Shown here piece after piece: positions 1 through 12,188 of a stretch of DNA of 64,000 nucleotides. Where the stretch lies: positions 161,092,747 to 161,156,746 of the forward strand of contig NC_039363.1 of NCBI RefSeq assembly GCF_003573695.1. The letters run 5' to 3'. The notes under the pieces were generated by a model. That model saw only the letters and a list, made by a program, of their open reading frames with translations, was not told the origin of the DNA and did not search any database. Made by a program: the position numbers and the translations under genes. This stretch comes from Papaver somniferum. Its lineage: Eukaryota; Streptophyta; Magnoliopsida; Ranunculales; Papaveraceae. Every line of letters begins with the position of its first letter. Position 1 is the first letter of the stretch.

Positions 1-64
1 GCGCTTCTTTTTTAGAACTTCCATCAGTCGGGAAAAATAATTCTTTTTGCGGTGTTGGTTTCAG

Positions 65-2449
65 GTGTTGAAGAAGAAAAAGATTAGGCCGAAGCAGTCT
101 TCTACTACTGTGATGGGCGAGGTTGAAGCCCAAGAAGAAGTTACTAGTCCAGTGAACGAAGAGTTTGCTGAGGATGAGATTACAGATGGGGAGGAACGTA
201 CTGGTACCTCCCCTATCAATGTCGAAGAAGAGGTCTTCGCTGGTCATGCTGGTGATGAAGGAAGGAACAAAGCCGTGGTGGCTGATGACGTTGTTATCGG
301 GGATGTTTCCGTCCCTGCTGGTGATGCCGCGGATACCCTTCCCGCTTCTCAAGAATTTTCTTTTGATCGGATGTACTCCACGGGGGAGTTCTTTGACGAA
401 GCCCTCGATTTTACCGAGGACTTCTCTTTACTTTCCCCCAATGATGATTGGGATGTGCTTGGTGGTGATGGTAATGGAGACGCTACTGTAGAAGATGTTG
501 GTGCAGAGGAGCCTGCTGTGCATGTAGGCGCGGAGGAGCATGCCAACATTTGTGCTGAGGGGGTCGTGTCAGAGAAGGGAAAATCTATCATTGATGCGCC
601 TGCTGATAATCTTCCCCAGTCGCCGACGTCTGAGGGTGAGGACGCCATCATGGATTGGTTCAAGGAAAAGAATCTTCTATTTGTCTCTCATCCCGCCCCT
701 GTTGTTGCTGGGGAAAAGGAATTAACCGCGTATACCCGTCGCATGATGGAGATGTCTTCTAAGGCGCGGGTGTCTGAAGCCTGGGGAAAAAGGTTGACTG
801 TTCCCGAAGCTACCCTTGTGCCGGAGCCTCCTTCTTCCGTTGCCGATATGATGGCCATCGCCGACGGGTATCAATATGGCTTTCCGCAGCAGCGTGTGCT
901 GGAGGTAAATTTTCGTACATACTTCTACGTGACGATCAAATGCTTCGGTGAAATAATGTTTTGTCATCTTGATGTGTAGATGATGAGGAGTGAGCATTGT
1001 AACCACGTGCTGTATCAGTTCTTCAAAGCGAAATCTCTGAAGCTCGAGGCTAAGCTTCGTCACCGAGAAAAGGAATTATCTGCGGCTGAAGTGGAAATAG
1101 AAGAACTGAAGAAAAGCCTTAAGGAGAAAGAAAAGCTGGGTGAAGCAGAGGCCGGTCTTCGTTCAGAACTTGTTGCTGTGCGCGCTGAGTTAGAGCAAAC
1201 TCGTAGCCAAGTTTCCACTTTCACAGGTTTGGTTCTTTTCCCTCGCAGTATGTCGTCATTCTTCTATTTCTTAGTTGTTCTGTCTGAGTCTCCCCACCCT
1301 ATCTCCAGTGGGTGGCGTCCCCGAGATGATATGGCTTCGAAACGAAAGAGCTCGGCAAAAATCTCGTATTAGAGATTTGGTTGAGAAAATTAAGAGTGAA
1401 GCTAAGAAATGGGATGCTCGGGCTTAGGTATGGCGCGCGCGGCATGTTCATATGGTCGACATGCAAAATCTGTACAACCATGATCGTGCTTTATTTAATG
1501 GCACACTGCTGTGGACCCGTGATAATCTGCGGGAAGCCCGTGAGCGTACTTCCTTGTTGGAATCTAGGATTCAGCTGCTGGAAGCAGAATTACAGACGGC
1601 TCGATCCATTCCTCTTTCAGGGGTCCAGGATAATATGCTCTGTCTTGCCAGAGAAAGAGATGATGCTCGTGCTGAAGTCTACGCTCTCAGCAATGCTCTT
1701 TTCGCGTCCCGTGCCGACGTAGCTCGTCATGCCGAGTCTGAGAGGAATCTTGAAGTGTGCATGTACAGACTCAGCAAAGGGGTCTCAGAGATAAATAAAG
1801 AGGTCGACCACCTTCGTCATATGGACTCGATGAAGCAGGTAGAATTAGATGCCTGTCAATTTACTCTCACCAACCTTCAACTAGACTATAAGAAATTATC
1901 CGCGGAATATGACCATCTTGATGAAGCGCGAGATGCGGTTGTTAATGAGTATGAAGAGGCGTCGGCTTGTGTCGAAGGTATAATCCCATTTCATCGAGTG
2001 TGACCATGTTTTTTTTCTACGCTAACTCCGTGGTGTTGTCTTTTTCAGAGCTCGAGGGACGCCTTCGCGTCACAAATGAAAAACTTGAAAAGGCTCAATC
2101 TTCCTTAGCGCAGCAGGAAGAACAGACCAATCACTTCAAGAATTTAGCCGCAACCCGCGAGGAGGCCGTTGGTGCTGCTTCTAGAGAAGTGAATCGGCTA
2201 TCTTCGTTATTATCCCAAGCCCAACAGCGGACAAAAGTTATTAAGCACAAGGCTCGTTGTCAATTGGCTGAGGAGACGAACAAGATGCTGGAGAGGATAG
2301 AACTTGGCCTAAGGAACGAACATGGTCTCGTGAAGAACTATCCTCGTCGTCCCGTTCCTTCTGCCTTGCCCAGCTCCTCGGGCCCCTCTTCTGGTGGGAG
2401 CGTCCCATTAAGTCTTCGGAATAATCCTGCCGATGGGGCCGCCATCTAG
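65..2449 (+). pseudogene. Spliced antisense gene of Tat element A, exons 2-5
   Basis: This gene runs opposite to gag-pol of its host element. Four exons can be placed by GT-AG borders: 65-904, 980-1226, 1309-1977 and 2049-2449. Exon 1 would lie left of the window. The exon lengths (840, 247, 669 and 401 nt) are the same as in the copy in element B. Exon 2 is acidic and low complexity. Exons 3 to 5 are rich in Glu, Lys, Leu and Arg with heptad spacing and should form long coiled coils. The tail is Ser/Pro/Gly rich. Exon 4 has an in-frame TAG near 1426 that B lacks. Antisense extra reading frames are known in Tat elements such as Grande, but their function is unknown and I assign none. Confidence 0.75.
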
Positions 2450-3117
2450 GTAGAGACCGCAGCATTCTGTAGGGTCCGCGACATCATTATCCTTTCACTT
2501 TTTGTAATCATGTAACAAGGATATTTTTTGCTGATATCCTGTAAAAGGAATATTTTTTGATTGTGTATCCTTGAATTTGGCCTTTCACTTCTTGTAATCA
2601 TCTTTTATGAAATGAATTCTCTTCTTGATATACCTGCAATGTTGGTTTGTTTTTATTTTAAGCATTTGTGAAAAAACAAAACAAAAGTTTTTAAGTGTTT
2701 GGGTGCGATACTGAAGGACGGTACCTTCGTGATCGTCTTGAGACCTGTCACCCCGCTGGCGAATCTTGGGCCAGAGGATTCCCAGACGGTGGGGGCCGGT
2801 GCAACGTTCTGGGATTAAAATATTTACACACTCATTCCGTCGACCCGTTGCCTTAAGATTGGTTGGGTATCTCTTTCTGCTGGGTGCCTTCCCCCTGGTC
2901 CTACACTTATGGACACTGATGGGGGAGCCCTGAGAGATTGTAGATTAAATACTTTCCCCAATATTGTCGGTAGATTCCACTGACTTGATAATTTGAAAGC
3001 TTGTTTGATTGATAAGTTGAGGCCTGCAATTCCTCTTCCAGAGATAGAAACATGTGGAGCGGTCAGGCTCCCTTCTTCTTCTGGTACACTCCAAGCAGAT
3101 TCAAATCTGCGTTGCTC
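2450..3117. other. Junction between antisense gene and pol, element A
   Basis: The stop of the antisense gene (plus strand) and the stop of pol (minus strand) converge across this segment. It has no reading frame of note. It is AT-rich near 2480-2690 and GC-richer near 2740-2920. The same segment occurs inverted in element B at about 16343-17014. It probably holds the terminator and polyadenylation region of the antisense gene, but I see no decisive signal. Confidence 0.5.
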
Positions 3118-4839
3118 CTATGGGAAGTATGGTTTGAGCCACTTAGCATTCCAAGGATGCCGGAGGACCTTGCCTTTTAGATTACGAAGGTAGTAGGAAC
3201 CGTTACCCGCAACGTCGTGTATTATAAAAGGTCCTCCCCACGTAGGTGCTAACTTTCCCCATTTATTTTCTTGCTGATACCGTGGGATTGTTCTCAACAC
3301 ATACTGTCCCTCTACAAAATTCCGTAGCTTTACCTTTTTGTTGTACTCCCTTGCTAGTCTTCGTTGATAATTTTCCATCTTTTGTAATGCTACTTCCCTT
3401 CTTCCTTCCAAGTCGTCCAACCTTTCTAACATCATATCTGTTGTGAGGTTTTTCTCCCAAGCTTCGGTCTTCGTGGTTGGCATGAGGATTTCCGTAGGTA
3501 TGACTGCTTCAGCTCCATAAGTTAGAAGAAACGGGGATTCCCCGGTGGCGGATCTTCGTGTTTTCCTGTATGCCCATAACACATTGTGCAGTTGTTCGCA
3601 CCATCTTCCCTTATGTTCGTCTAATTGTTTTTTGAGTATAAGGGCGAGGGTCTTGTTGGTAGCTTCCGCTTGTCCGTTGCTTTGAGGGTATATGGGGGTG
3701 GACTTGTTCTTTCTTATTTTGAAAGTATCGAAGAGCATGTCTATATTTTTCCCCTGTAATTGCTTGCCGTTATCAGATACAATATCAGCAGGTATACCAA
3801 ATCTGCAAATGATGTTCTGGAATATGAAAGTAAACACATCCGCGTCTCTGATCCTGGCCAAGGCCTTAGCCTCCACCCATTTACTGAAGTAGTCCGTGGC
3901 TACTATCAAAAATCGTCTCTTCCCTGATCCTTCGATGAAAGGCCCGACGATGTCTACGCCCCATTTTGCAAATGGCCACGGGCTATCGACGGAGTTTAAC
4001 ATTGTTGCCGGCGCGTGGATCTTTTTTGCGAAGCGCTCACATTCTTCACATCGTCGGGACATCCTCGCGGCATCTTGTATCATTGTCAGCCAGTAATATC
4101 CTTGCGTTTTTGCTTTGTCAGCTAGTGATCTCATGCCGCTATGATTCCCCGCGTCACCATAATGGATATCGTTTAGAATTCGATGCCCCTCTTTCCGGGA
4201 CAAGCAGCGTAGTAATGGTCCAAGGAAGGATTTCCTATACAGGACCCCATCCCGAAGATCATATCTTCCCACTTTGGAGAGTATCTTCCTAGCTTGTTTC
4301 TGATCCGCAGGTAAGCTTCCTTTTTCGAGAAAGGCATGTATTGTCACCCTCCAGTCATCTTCGTTGATGAAGTCTTCGTCTTGATTTGATCTTGACAGGA
4401 TATCCTCATCGTCAAAGTCATTATGGATGTCTTCTCCTACCTGGTCTTCGATATTTTCTTCCACCGTATCTTGATTGGTAGCGAAGGAGAATTGAGATGC
4501 AATCGAAGGCTCGTATACCCTTGCTATTTTGATAGCTTCGGCATTTTTATCCCTCAGCATGGATGATATATATGCTAGGGCATCCGTGTGCCTGAGGTCC
4601 CTTCTGCATAAGTGCCGGAACTTAATGTTCGGGATTTGTGATGCCAATGTTTGGACCAAGGCCATGTAAGCTGAAAGGGTGTCATCGTACACATTATACT
4701 CGAGCCCTATTTGCCGTATGACAAGCTGCGAATCACTTGTCAGCCTTACATCGGTTACCCCCATCTCTATTATTATACGTAGGGCATGTACGACAGCTTC
4801 GTATTCAACAATGTTGTTGGTATGCTCTTTGAATTCCAA
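3118..4839 (-). pseudogene. Tat element A pol: second RNase H and integrase
   Basis: The frame begins inside the second RNase H domain (EYEAVVHALR and LTSDSQLVIRQI near the start), which in Tat elements sits between the first RNase H and integrase. It continues into an HHCC zinc finger (HYGDAGNHSG, then CEECERF). The integrase core follows with acidic residues in VDIVGPF, VSDNGKQ and GQAEATN, consistent with a DDE triad. A C-terminal domain ends in HPWNAKWLKPYFP. The frame is open for 573 codons but is cut from the upstream RT by a frameshift near 4955, so it is not expressed as part of an intact polyprotein. It would insert the reverse-transcribed cDNA into host DNA. Confidence 0.85.
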
Positions 4840-4889
4840 TCTAAGTGCCTGTATAATCCTTTCTCCAGTTGGGGTGATAATGAAAATGC

Positions 4890-6260
4890 TTATTCCTGTT
4901 CCTTCCTTATTTTTAGATCCGTCGACAAAGACTTCCCATTGTCTTTGACTCGCAGGTTCAGGATATCCATTGGATCCTTGATTTCTTCCTCGGCTTCTGG
5001 TATTCCCTTAATCTCTTCGTCGTTGTCAAGGGGGAGGTCTGCTAAGAAATCTGCCAGAACTTGGGACTTCTGAGAATGTTGAATTTCATGAATGATGTTG
5101 AATTGGTCCAGATGGGTGTTCCATTTGGCTATTCGGCCCACTTTTCCCGTGCTTTTGAGGACTGCTTCCAATGGTGCTTTGCATGGTACCCTGACGAGGT
5201 GAGTTAGGAAGTAGGTTCTCAGTTTTTGGGTAGCCCATACCAGTGCGAGGATGAGTTGTTCAATCTTAGTATAATTTCTTTCCGCAGAATTGAGTGTCTT
5301 GCTGACGTAATAGATAGGCTGTTCTACCTTTATATTGGTTTTGACTAATACCGCGCTGACTGCGTCCTCCGTTGCTGCTATGTACAGTGCCAAAACCTCA
5401 TCAGGGTCTGGCTTCTGCAGGATCGGGATTGAGGCTAGATGTTCTTTGATTTTTTGGAATGCTTCCTCGCATTCAGCGGTCCATTCGAACCTGCTCCCTT
5501 TTTTGAGAATATTGAAGAAATGTTTGCATTTGTCCGAAGACCGTGCAATAAATCTGCCCAACGCTGCTATAGACCCATTGAGCTTCTGCACTTCCTTTAG
5601 ATTCTTTGGGGACGGCATCTCTACTATGGCTTGAATCTTTGATGGGTCTACCTCGATGCCCCTTTTTGTTACCAGATACCCGAGGAACTTTCCCTAGGTG
5701 ACACCGAAAGTACATTTCTCCGGATTCACTTTCATGTGATGCTGTCTCATTGCTTCGAAGATATTCCTCAGGTCCTGGTGGTGATTTTTACGCAGCTTGC
5801 TTTTGACGAGCATGTCGTCCACGTAGACTTCTAGGGTTCCTCCAATCCATGACTTGAAGATAGCATCGACCATCCTTTGGTATGTTGCCCCTGCGTTTCG
5901 AAGTCCGAAAGGCATTCTGGTATAGCAATAAAGGCCATGTGGGGTATAGAACGCTGTGTGTGGCTGATCTTCTTCTGCCAGGGCTACTTGGTTGTAGCCA
6001 GAATATCCATCCATGAATGATAGTTCTTCGTATCCTTCTACTTCTTCTACCAGCTGGTCTATGCTCGGTAGGGGATAGCTGTCCTTTGGACATGCCTTGT
6101 TGAGATTAGTAAAGTCGATGCATATTCTAACCCCTCCATTTTTCTTAGGAACAATGACCATGTTGGAGATCCAGGTAGGGTACTTGACTTCCTTGATAAA
6201 TCCTGCGTCTAGTAGCTTCCGAAGTTCTGTTTCTACTGCCTCATGATACTCTGGAGCCAC
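4890..6260 (-). pseudogene. Tat element A pol: reverse transcriptase and first RNase H
   Basis: Reverse transcriptase is plain from 6260 down to 5694: KKNGGVRICIDFTNLNKACP, the MPFGLRNAGATYQ stretch and the catalytic YVDDML. A TAG stop near 5694 interrupts the frame just after KCTFGVT. The sequence resumes at once into the thumb and connection (IAALGRFI and FEWTAECEEAF) and the first RNase H (ADFLADLPLD). A frameshift near 4955 separates this from the second RNase H. Element B is open through both points, which shows that the lesions in A are damage. The enzyme would copy the element RNA into cDNA and remove the RNA strand. Confidence 0.88.
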
Positions 6261-6314
6261 TTTTCGTATTTTCTGCCTGAACGGGGGCGTGCCCGGTTTG
6301 ATGCGTAGTTCATG

Positions 6315-7180
6315 TTAGATTACTTTTGGGTCAATCCCCGGCATATCTCCTAACTTCCAGGCGAACACATCCGCATATTCCTTAAGTAATTTGGTTAAGG
6401 AATGTTCTCTTCCTTCGTCCATGATGGTCCCGATTTTGATCATCTTCGGGTCTTCTTCCGTTCCTATGTTGATTTCCTTTACGGGTTCTACTGGTGTGAA
6501 CACAGGCTTCGGGTTTCCGAGGACTGGGACGCTCTTTAATTGCTATTTAGCGTGTTTCTGTTCTTCGCTGGTTGTTGAGGTACTTGTTTCCGTGCTTTGG
6601 ATATTACCATCTTTCGTCAAGCCCTTTCCTGTAGTTTCCTTAAGGAACAGGTCTACGGCCTTCTCTTTCGCGGTTTCTTGATTTTTTTACTCTTCGGATT
6701 TTTCGCTGCTCTTCTTGCTCATTGTTGATATGATCCTGAGTGGCCTGGCACTCTCGCATAGTGATCCGATCTCCCTTGATCTCCATTATTCCCTCAGGTG
6801 TTGGAAATCTGAGATATTGGTGGTATGTTGCCGCAACTCCTTTGAGATTATGTACCCATTTTCTTCCAATAATAGCGTTGTAGGGGGAAGGGGTGTCCAC
6901 CACACTGAATCAGGTTTCTAGTTTCATGGTCCCTGCGTTAACCTGTAACACGATGTCTCCCAAGGGCTTCGTGGCAGCTCCATTGAATCCGTAGATGGTG
7001 TGATAAGAGGTCAGTAATTGTTCATCATGGAGCTTCATCCGTTTGAATGCATCATAGAATAGGACGTTTACAGAGCTTCCCCCGTCTATGAGGATCTTTT
7101 TGAGGTTACATCCACTGGTAATGTTAGGACCAAGGGATCGTTATGGTCTTCCATATCTTCTTCGATATCCTCGGTATCGA
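6315..7180 (-). pseudogene. Tat element A pol: protease region and linker to RT
   Basis: The reading frame is broken several times. The segment around 6903-6850 reads VDTPSPYNAIIGRKWVHNLK, the usual C-terminal part of a Ty3-type retroviral aspartic protease. The piece 6315-6503 is the linker that leads into RT (TKLLKEYADVFAWKLGDMPG). In-frame stops occur near 6912, 6547 and 6314. Element B lacks this whole region through deletion, so A is the only source for it here. The active-site Asp-Ser/Thr-Gly segment would lie near 7080-7090, where ILIDGGSS can be read on the minus strand. Confidence 0.7.
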
Positions 7181-7304
7181 AGATGATAGGAGATTCCATC
7201 CATTCTTCGTGTTCGTCCACCGCTATCCCATCGACCTTATATAACTCGCAGCGGTCTTCGAATTGCTTCTGTAACCTTTTTCTAATCTGCGCTGTGAGTG
7301 AGGG

Positions 7305-9239
7305 TCATGTGGCTTCGGAACACGAGATGGTGTTGATTGTTCGGTTTCCTTCCGGAAGTTGGACTGGTTTGGTTCGCTTGGATCTGTCCTCGGTAACATC
7401 CTTTCGTATGTAATGTTTGAGCTCTCCCGCATCAATTAATTTTTGGATCATTATTTTAAGGTTCTTGCACTTTTCGGTCTGGTGTCCGTTGAAACAGTGA
7501 TATTCACGGTAATCTTTAGACTTCTCGGATCTCGGGGGCTGCTTTCCCTTAGACCATGGCCACTCTAAGTTTTCCCTCCCTTTGATCTCTCGTAGGATAC
7601 GAGCATAGCTAGCGTTGAGTTTCGTGTAAACTTGATCTTCGAATTTTCGGTCGCCTGTTCTTCGTTCATCCCTCCGTTCCATCCTATATTCGTGAGGTCT
7701 CTCCCCTGAGCAACTCCTTTTGGCCCCATTGGTTTGTTCCGCTGAATTGGTGCGGTGAGACCTCTGCGGATATGCCCTCGGGTTTTCCCGTTGAATTTCT
7801 TCAAGTCGAGCGTGCTTTTCGATAATTATTCGAAGATCTCCCTCTGTCTTGGGCACGCTCCCATGAATTTCAACAAATAGGGGACTCATTCGGTCTAAGC
7901 CCCATTTGTAGCAATTGATGCTTACCACTGGGTCCACGCTCCCTATGGCTTGGCAGATCTTGTGCCATCTGTTAGTGTACTCCCTCGTGGTTTCCTTGTA
8001 GCCAATTGCTAGTGAAAAGAGCTTATCCATCCCGGTGTTTACAGTCTTGTTGTACATGTATGTTCTTAAGAATTTCTCTGCGAGTTGGTCGTATGAGTGG
8101 ATGGAGTTTGGTGGCAGATTATCAAACCATGATAACGCCGATCCCTTCAGGCTTTACGGGAAGTATCTGCAGAGTACGGCGTCGTTCTGACCCCATCTAG
8201 CTAAGACACGGTTGTAGTACCGAATGTGTGCAGCAGGGTCGCTGGATCCATCATAGCATTCGAACGTTGGGACAGGGCATTTCAGTGGAATAGGGGTGTT
8301 GGCCAAGCGATGAGTTAAGGGCGTGGAGTTAGTTTCTCTCATGACCTCTTCTAACCTTCCCCCGCCTTGTTTATTTTTTAATTGCCTGATCTGGGCCATC
8401 ATCTCATCTCGTAGTTCCTCCATTGCGCGTTGGTGCTCTAAATTCTTCGGCTCATTACCGTATGACTCTCCATCGTCATAATCCGGGTCGGATATGCTAC
8501 GTCTCCTTGTCGTGTCTTCATTAGCCGCTATGACGACTCTACAGTCTCGGTTTGGCTCTGGTGCTTTGGAGCTTGCTTCATCAAGTTGTTGGCTGGTCTT
8601 CGTGCTTAGAGCAATCCGCTCCTTTAAATCTTGATTTTCTCTGGCCAACAGGGCTACAGCTTCTGCGTAAACCTGCTGGCTCTTCCTCAGTTCCTCAAGC
8701 TCAGCCATTAGTCGGTGTGATTGGTTGGACCCCTGATTGGGAGTCCCAGCGCGTGCTGCTACAGCCATGGTGCCGCCCTCCTCCATGGTATGTACTAAAG
8801 GTGGCAGGGGTTCAGCTTCGGTTGCTGGTATTTCCAAATTGGGGTGAGCACCCCTCTGCGGTGCTAGAGCCGCCGGTATGGTTTGATTCTGATCATTTGT
8901 TAGTGGCATTCCAAAAGTTAGAAGGTGCGCGGGTTGGAATGTTCTGGATTCATCCACCCTTTCTCTTGGTTGATTAAGTTGACTCATGGCGAAGGTATTG
9001 CTAGCCTCCACAGCCTTCGGGACTACCACAGCCTCCCTGTACTTTGTCGCTGCTGCTCTGAGAGCCGCCGCTGCAACTGAATTAGCGTTCATAGGTGAAG
9101 TGATTTCCGCAGTATCTTGCCTTCGATTGGTCATTTTAGCTTTGTCTCCTTTATGCTTGCTTCGGGTGATGATCGGGGTTGTCCTGGGTGTTTCTTTTGA
9201 CAAAGCTTTGGATTTTCCTGCTTCCTGCGTCTTTTCCAT
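7305..9239 (-). pseudogene. Tat element A gag
   Basis: The likely start is the ATG at 9239, matching 12189 in element B. The N-terminal 250 residues are Ala/Glu/Gln-rich with a coiled-coil stretch (LARENQDLKERIALSTKTSQ). The conserved retrotransposon gag domain follows (CYDGSSDPAAHIRYYNRVLA, WFDNLPPNSIHSYDQLAEKF). After that come an Arg-rich stretch and a zinc-knuckle-like segment (YREYHCFNGHQTEKC). A stop near 8157 splits the frame inside the gag domain, where element B reads through. Gag would form the virus-like particle that packages the element RNA. The protein ends around 7305 at a stop that may also be damage. Confidence 0.85.
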
Positions 9240-9655
9240 CACGTGCCCTTTTGTTGATAAAGAAATCTAGCCGAAACTTGCCTTCTTTACTCACAATACG
9301 TTCTTTCTGCATAAGTTATTTCAAACAACAAAAACGGGAATATCCGCGTGAAGCGGGTTAGTTGGCGAAATACAATCTTCCAAGAGAGAATTAATACACG
9401 CAAGTTATAATATACGGGTTAAAGTTTTATTAAAGGAGATCCTTAGTATAAAAACTACGAAAATTGTAAATCCGACGGATTAGAACAATAACTCTTATCG
9501 AAGATAAAAGGTGGGTTTTTGAACATAATACAGTTAACGAATGATCTATACGGTCTGAGCTAATAAATCAGAGCAATCATGTGCCAATTTAAAATGAAAT
9601 CACAGGACAAGATAAATCTTTTACCGGGACGAAGTCCCTGTTTCTAGCGCCAAAT
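9240..9655 (-). other. Tat element A leader and primer-binding site
   Basis: This untranslated leader lies between the 5' LTR and gag. The minus strand reads TTTGGCGCTAGAAACAGGGA directly after the LTR, the position of the tRNA primer-binding site. The same sequence follows the 5' LTR of element B at 11756. No reading frame is supported here. Confidence 0.75.
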
Positions 9656-10514
9656 TGTGAGCACACAAACCTGCGAGGGGGTCCGAACGCTCACAATCAA
9701 TCATTATCATCTAAAGAGATTGTGATGATGATATCCTGGTGTTGATTCATTGGCTCAAAACCTTCGGGTTTATCATGGCCTCATCTAACAACTCCATGCG
9801 AGGCGTTTGCGCATGGGATATAAGTATTAAGGAAAACAAAACATATAAGTAAACATCCACGGAGCTAAATAAATGTAAAGTCCTGAAATATAAATAAGAC
9901 CAAGGTTTACGTGGTTCAGCACTAAGGCCTACATCCACGGGGTTTGTTGTTTTACTATGTTCTTCACGGTTACATGAATAGTCGAATGACTTTTGGGTTT
10001 ACATGTTTCTCTCTTCTAAGTGATTAACTTACCCTTGCAATCTCTCTCTCTCTCTCTCTCTTTCTCTCCCTGATTTTTCCGATCCCCCTTCCTCTTGGTG
10101 GAGATTGGGTATTTATAAGGTTAGAACGTGGGACCCATCTCTGAAGACCGTTGGAACCTTATCTTCTTGTGTCCTTGCGTCCATCACGCGGAGGTCTGCG
10201 TTTGCCCCTTGATCCCGCAGAGGCATCCTCGCTCGTTCCACAGGTTGGTCGACACGTACACTGCTCAGAGTGTTTAATGCGGGTAGTTGAGGGGTCTGCC
10301 CGTGTCAGACAAGTGTCTTCTGCCCCTGTCAGTCCGTGTCATATAACTTTCTCTCCACCGTTGATCTTAGCTTCTATTTTGGGGATGAGATAAAGTAACT
10401 CCTCGGGGTTTATTTGGTGTTTCGTGACGCATCATGTTTTGATGTTTTGGCCTGCATGCTTTCCACGTATCTTTTTATATACACGTGTCTGATAATGAGA
10501 TATATGTGTACACA
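9656..10514 (-). repeat. 5' LTR of Tat element A
   Basis: This is an 859-bp LTR with TGTG...CACA termini on the minus strand. It has the same length as the 5' LTR of element B and clear homology along its whole length. Its outer edge is 10514, followed by GTCAC, which should be the target-site duplication; the partner would be outside the window. It differs from the B LTRs by an expanded CT run at 10040-10062 and scattered substitutions, so A is not a direct sister insertion of B. Confidence 0.9.
10040..10062. repeat. (CT)n microsatellite in LTR A
   Basis: A run of CT dinucleotides lies inside the LTR. The matching place in the element B LTRs has only a short imperfect GA/CT tract, so the run expanded in this copy. 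Confidence 0.85.
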
Positions 10515-10890
10515 GTCACGAAGAGTTTGCACTGAAAAGAAGCAGTTAATATAATTCCTTGGCCACCTTCAGGTAGCATGACTACATGATTCCCTCTTAT
10601 TGAATTCATCAAAGTTTTTCTTATGTCAATTGTGTGTGTCTCCACTACCCGTAGCAAACCTTCTTAGAAGAAATAAAGTGGACAGTGGCACTTTTAGCGT
10701 GTTACTTTCTATATCTTTTGTCACCATGTGTTGTTTTGCTAACAAATTACGGTAAGTCTCTGATTAGGAGCTAATGATATCTCACTGATGATGTTGTGGG
10801 TAATATACTCTTGAAAAAATTAATTTTGAATTGGTCGTTCTTCTTTTTTATGCGTTACTATAATGAGAGGACTATGTGGTTGCCTATTCT
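10515..10890. other. Spacer between the two Tat elements
   Basis: This stretch of 376 bp is AT-rich, has no supported reading frame and no match to the internal parts of either element. It is continuous with the sequence after 22397 if element B is removed, so it is part of the older target DNA into which both elements inserted. Confidence 0.6.
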
Positions 10891-10895
10891 GGTGA
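10891..10895. repeat. Target-site duplication GGTGA, left copy
   Basis: GGTGA sits immediately before the TGTG terminus of element B and is repeated immediately after its 3' LTR at 22393-22397. A 5-bp duplication is typical for Ty3/gypsy integration. Confidence 0.9.
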
Positions 10896-11754
10896 TGTGT
10901 ACACATATATCTCACTATCAGACACGTGTATATAAAAAGGTACGTGGAAAGCATGCAGGACAAAACATCAAAACATGATGCGTCACGAAACACCGAATAA
11001 ACCCCGAGGAGTTACTTTATCTCATCCCCAAAAGAGGAACTAAGATCAACGGTGGAGAGAAAGTTAGCTGACACGGACTGACAGGGGCAGAAGACACTTG
11101 TCTGACACGAGCAGACCCCTCAACTACCCACATTAAACACTCTGAGCAGTGTACGTGTCGACCAACCTGTGGAACGAGCGAGGATGCCTCTGCGGGATCA
11201 AGGGGCAAACGCAGACCTCCGCGTGATGGACGCAAGGACACAAGAAGATAAGGTTCCAACGGTCTTCAGAGATGGGTCCCACGTTCTAACCTTATAAATA
11301 TCCAATCTCCACCAAGAGGAAAGGGGATCGAAAATATCAGGAAGGGAAGGAGAGAGAGAAAGAGAGAAATAGTAAGTGTAAGTTAATCCCTTAGAGGAGA
11401 GAAACATGTAAACCCCAAAAGTCATCCAACTATTCGTGTAACCGTGAAGAATATAGTAAAACAACAAACCCCGTGGATGTAGGCCTTAGTGCTGAACCAC
11501 GTAAACCTTGGTCTTATTTACATTTCAGCACTTTACATTCATTTAGCTCCGCGCATGTTTGATTATATGTTTTGTTTTCCTTAATACTTATATCCCATGC
11601 ACAAACGCCACGCATGGAGTTGTTGGATGAGGCCATGATAAACCCGAAGGTTTTGAGCCAATGAATCAACACCGGGGTACCATCATCATAATCTCTTTAG
11701 ATGTTAATGATTGATTGTGAGCGTTCGGACCCCCTCGTGGTTTGGGTGCCCACA
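10896..11754 (+). repeat. 5' LTR of Tat element B
   Basis: 859 bp, beginning TGTGTACACATATATCTC and ending GGGTGCCCACA. It differs from the 3' LTR by only a handful of changes, including a 2-bp length difference near 11565. The end is followed by the primer-binding site. Confidence 0.95.
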
Positions 11755-11755
11755 A

Positions 11756-11775
11756 TTTGGCGCTAGAAACAGGGA
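11756..11775 (+). other. Primer-binding site of Tat element B
   Basis: TTTGGCGCTAGAAACAGGGA starts next to the LTR end. It occupies the position where a tRNA 3' end primes minus-strand synthesis and is conserved at the same place in element A. I cannot name the tRNA with certainty. Confidence 0.7.
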
Positions 11776-12188
11776 CTTCGTCCCGGTAAAAGATTTATCT
11801 TGTCCTGTGATTTCATTTTAATTTGGCATATGATTGCTCTGATTTTATCAGCTCGGACCGTATAGATCATTCGTTAACTGTATTATGTTCAAAAACCCAC
11901 CTTTGGTCTTCGATAAGAGTTATTGTTCTAAGCGGGCTATTGTTCTAATCCGTCGGATTTACAATTTTCGTAGTTTTTATACTAAGGATCGCCTTTAATA
12001 AAACTCTAACCCGTATTTTATAGCCTGCGGGTATTAATTCCCTCTTGAAAAATTGTATTTCGCCAACTAACCCGCTTCACGCGGGTATTCCCGTTTCTGT
12101 TGTTTGAAATAACTTATGCAGAGAGAACGTGTTGTGAGTAAAGAAGGCAAGTTTACGCGAGATTTCATTATCAACAAAAGGGCACGTG

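Larger units (their letters stand above)
1..10514 (-). mobile_element. Ty3/gypsy Tat-type LTR retrotransposon, element A (3' end off window)
   Basis: Read on the minus strand the order is 5' LTR (10514-9656), primer-binding site, leader, gag, protease, reverse transcriptase, RNase H, a second RNase H, integrase, and then a 3' region with a spliced gene on the opposite strand. The second RNase H before integrase and the extra antisense gene are known hallmarks of the Tat lineage. The 3' LTR lies beyond position 1. Gag-pol is nearly full length but has several stops and frameshifts, so this copy should not make a working polyprotein. It is the same family as element B at 10896-22392, in inverted orientation, and retains the gag-to-RT segment that B has lost. 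Confidence 0.93.

Noticed and set aside
65..2449. Ordinary host gene next to a transposon
   Set aside because: The same exons occur at the same relative place and strand in element B, so the gene belongs to the retrotransposon.
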